Origin: Chloroflexota bacterium
Lineage (GTDB): Bacteria > Chloroflexota > Anaerolineae > Aggregatilineales > Phototrophicaceae
Assembly: GCA_023392115.1 (NCBI GenBank)
Contig: JAEVZT010000302.1
Location: 1 to 6,251, forward strand
Length of the DNA stretch: 6,251 bases
Reading direction: 5' to 3'
The notes beneath the pieces were generated by a model that was not told where the DNA came from, did no database searches, and saw only the letters and a list, made by a program, of their open reading frames with translations. A program made the translations under genes and the position numbers. Of this stretch, positions 6,028 to 6,251 are shown one piece after another. Numbering within the stretch: the first letter of the stretch is position 1; each line of letters begins with the position of its first letter.

Positions 6028-6251
6028 CTACTCCCCGACCGGGCGCTTGAAGACGCAGAAGTAGCTCGCGCTCCATACGCGCACTCCCGAACCCGAGTCC
6101 TGAATGAGCACGTCGCCTTTACCGCCGACTTCTACCGGCTGCATGTGGACGAGTTCCCAGCCCTGCTCGCCGAGCGCGTTCATGCGCGGCATGACGGCTT
6201 CGACAGCATAGGGCGGCATGCCTTCCTTCCAGTCGCGGATTTGACGCAGGT
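6028..6251 (-). CDS. DUF4177-like small protein, N-terminus missing (runs off right edge)
   Basis: A small, soluble-looking protein of unknown function. Although an ATG occurs at 6219, the frame stays open to the edge and reads LRQIRDWKEG just before it, so that ATG is probably internal and the gene starts outside the window. The visible 73 residues include MNALGEQGWELVHMQPV followed by a variable glycine-rich linker and the final strand ASYFCVFKRP. This is the pattern of DUF4177-like proteins, in which an amphipathic helix with GWELV is followed by a beta strand ending in FKR. There are no membrane segments or catalytic motifs that I can recognise. The gene converges on the GT4 gene, with only 12 bases between the two stop codons and no visible terminator. 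It most likely belongs to a neighbouring transcription unit rather than to glycan synthesis. Confidence 0.7.
   Translation of the reverse strand, partial: LRQIRDWKEGMPPYAVEAVMPRMNALGEQGWELVHMQPVEVGGKGDVLIQDSGSGVRVWSASYFCVFKRPVGE

Overview
The window is a GC-rich (roughly 65% in most genes) bacterial segment that looks like part of a cell-surface polysaccharide or glycoconjugate biosynthesis cluster. Nothing here fixes the taxon. The GT-C membrane protein with RDSGVFLYVG and WDHKGP motifs, and the short DUF4177-like protein with a GWELVHM motif, resemble proteins I associate with Chloroflexota (Anaerolineae-type genomes). That assignment is a low-confidence inference from memory of these families.

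Layout, left to right. (1) A GT4-type glycosyltransferase on the + strand enters from the left edge without its N-terminus and ends at 983. (2) A 541-residue polytopic membrane glycosyltransferase-like protein lies on the - strand (1040-2665), converging on the first gene. Its base composition is clearly lower in GC (about 52% in two sampled lines, against 65-70% in lines of the neighbouring genes). (3) A 282-base, lower-GC divergent intergenic region (2666-2947) holds a 15-base near-perfect palindrome just upstream of the membrane protein gene, and a reasonable sigma70-like promoter with interleaved inverted repeats just upstream of the next gene. (4) A complete glutamine-hydrolysing asparagine synthase-type amidotransferase (2948-4840) overlaps by ATGA with (5) a second, complete GT4 glycosyltransferase (4837-6015). 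(6) Twelve bases further on, the end of a - strand DUF4177-like small protein gene runs off the right edge.

How the parts fit together. The two GT4 enzymes would add sugars to a lipid-linked glycan at the cytoplasmic face of the membrane. The amidotransferase, tightly coupled to the second GT4, may amidate a sugar acid or another group in the same product rather than serve general asparagine supply. The GT-C protein would act at or across the membrane with a lipid-phosphate sugar donor. Its opposite strand, own upstream region and different composition suggest it was inserted into, or exchanged within, a cluster whose other genes run rightward. The DUF4177-like gene is probably not part of the pathway.

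I found no RNA genes, CRISPR arrays, insertion sequences, attachment sites or convincing terminators. I see no clear sign of a wholly new system. The most unusual points are the compositionally distinct inverted gene, the symmetric elements in the divergent control region, and the coupling of an amidotransferase to a glycosyltransferase.
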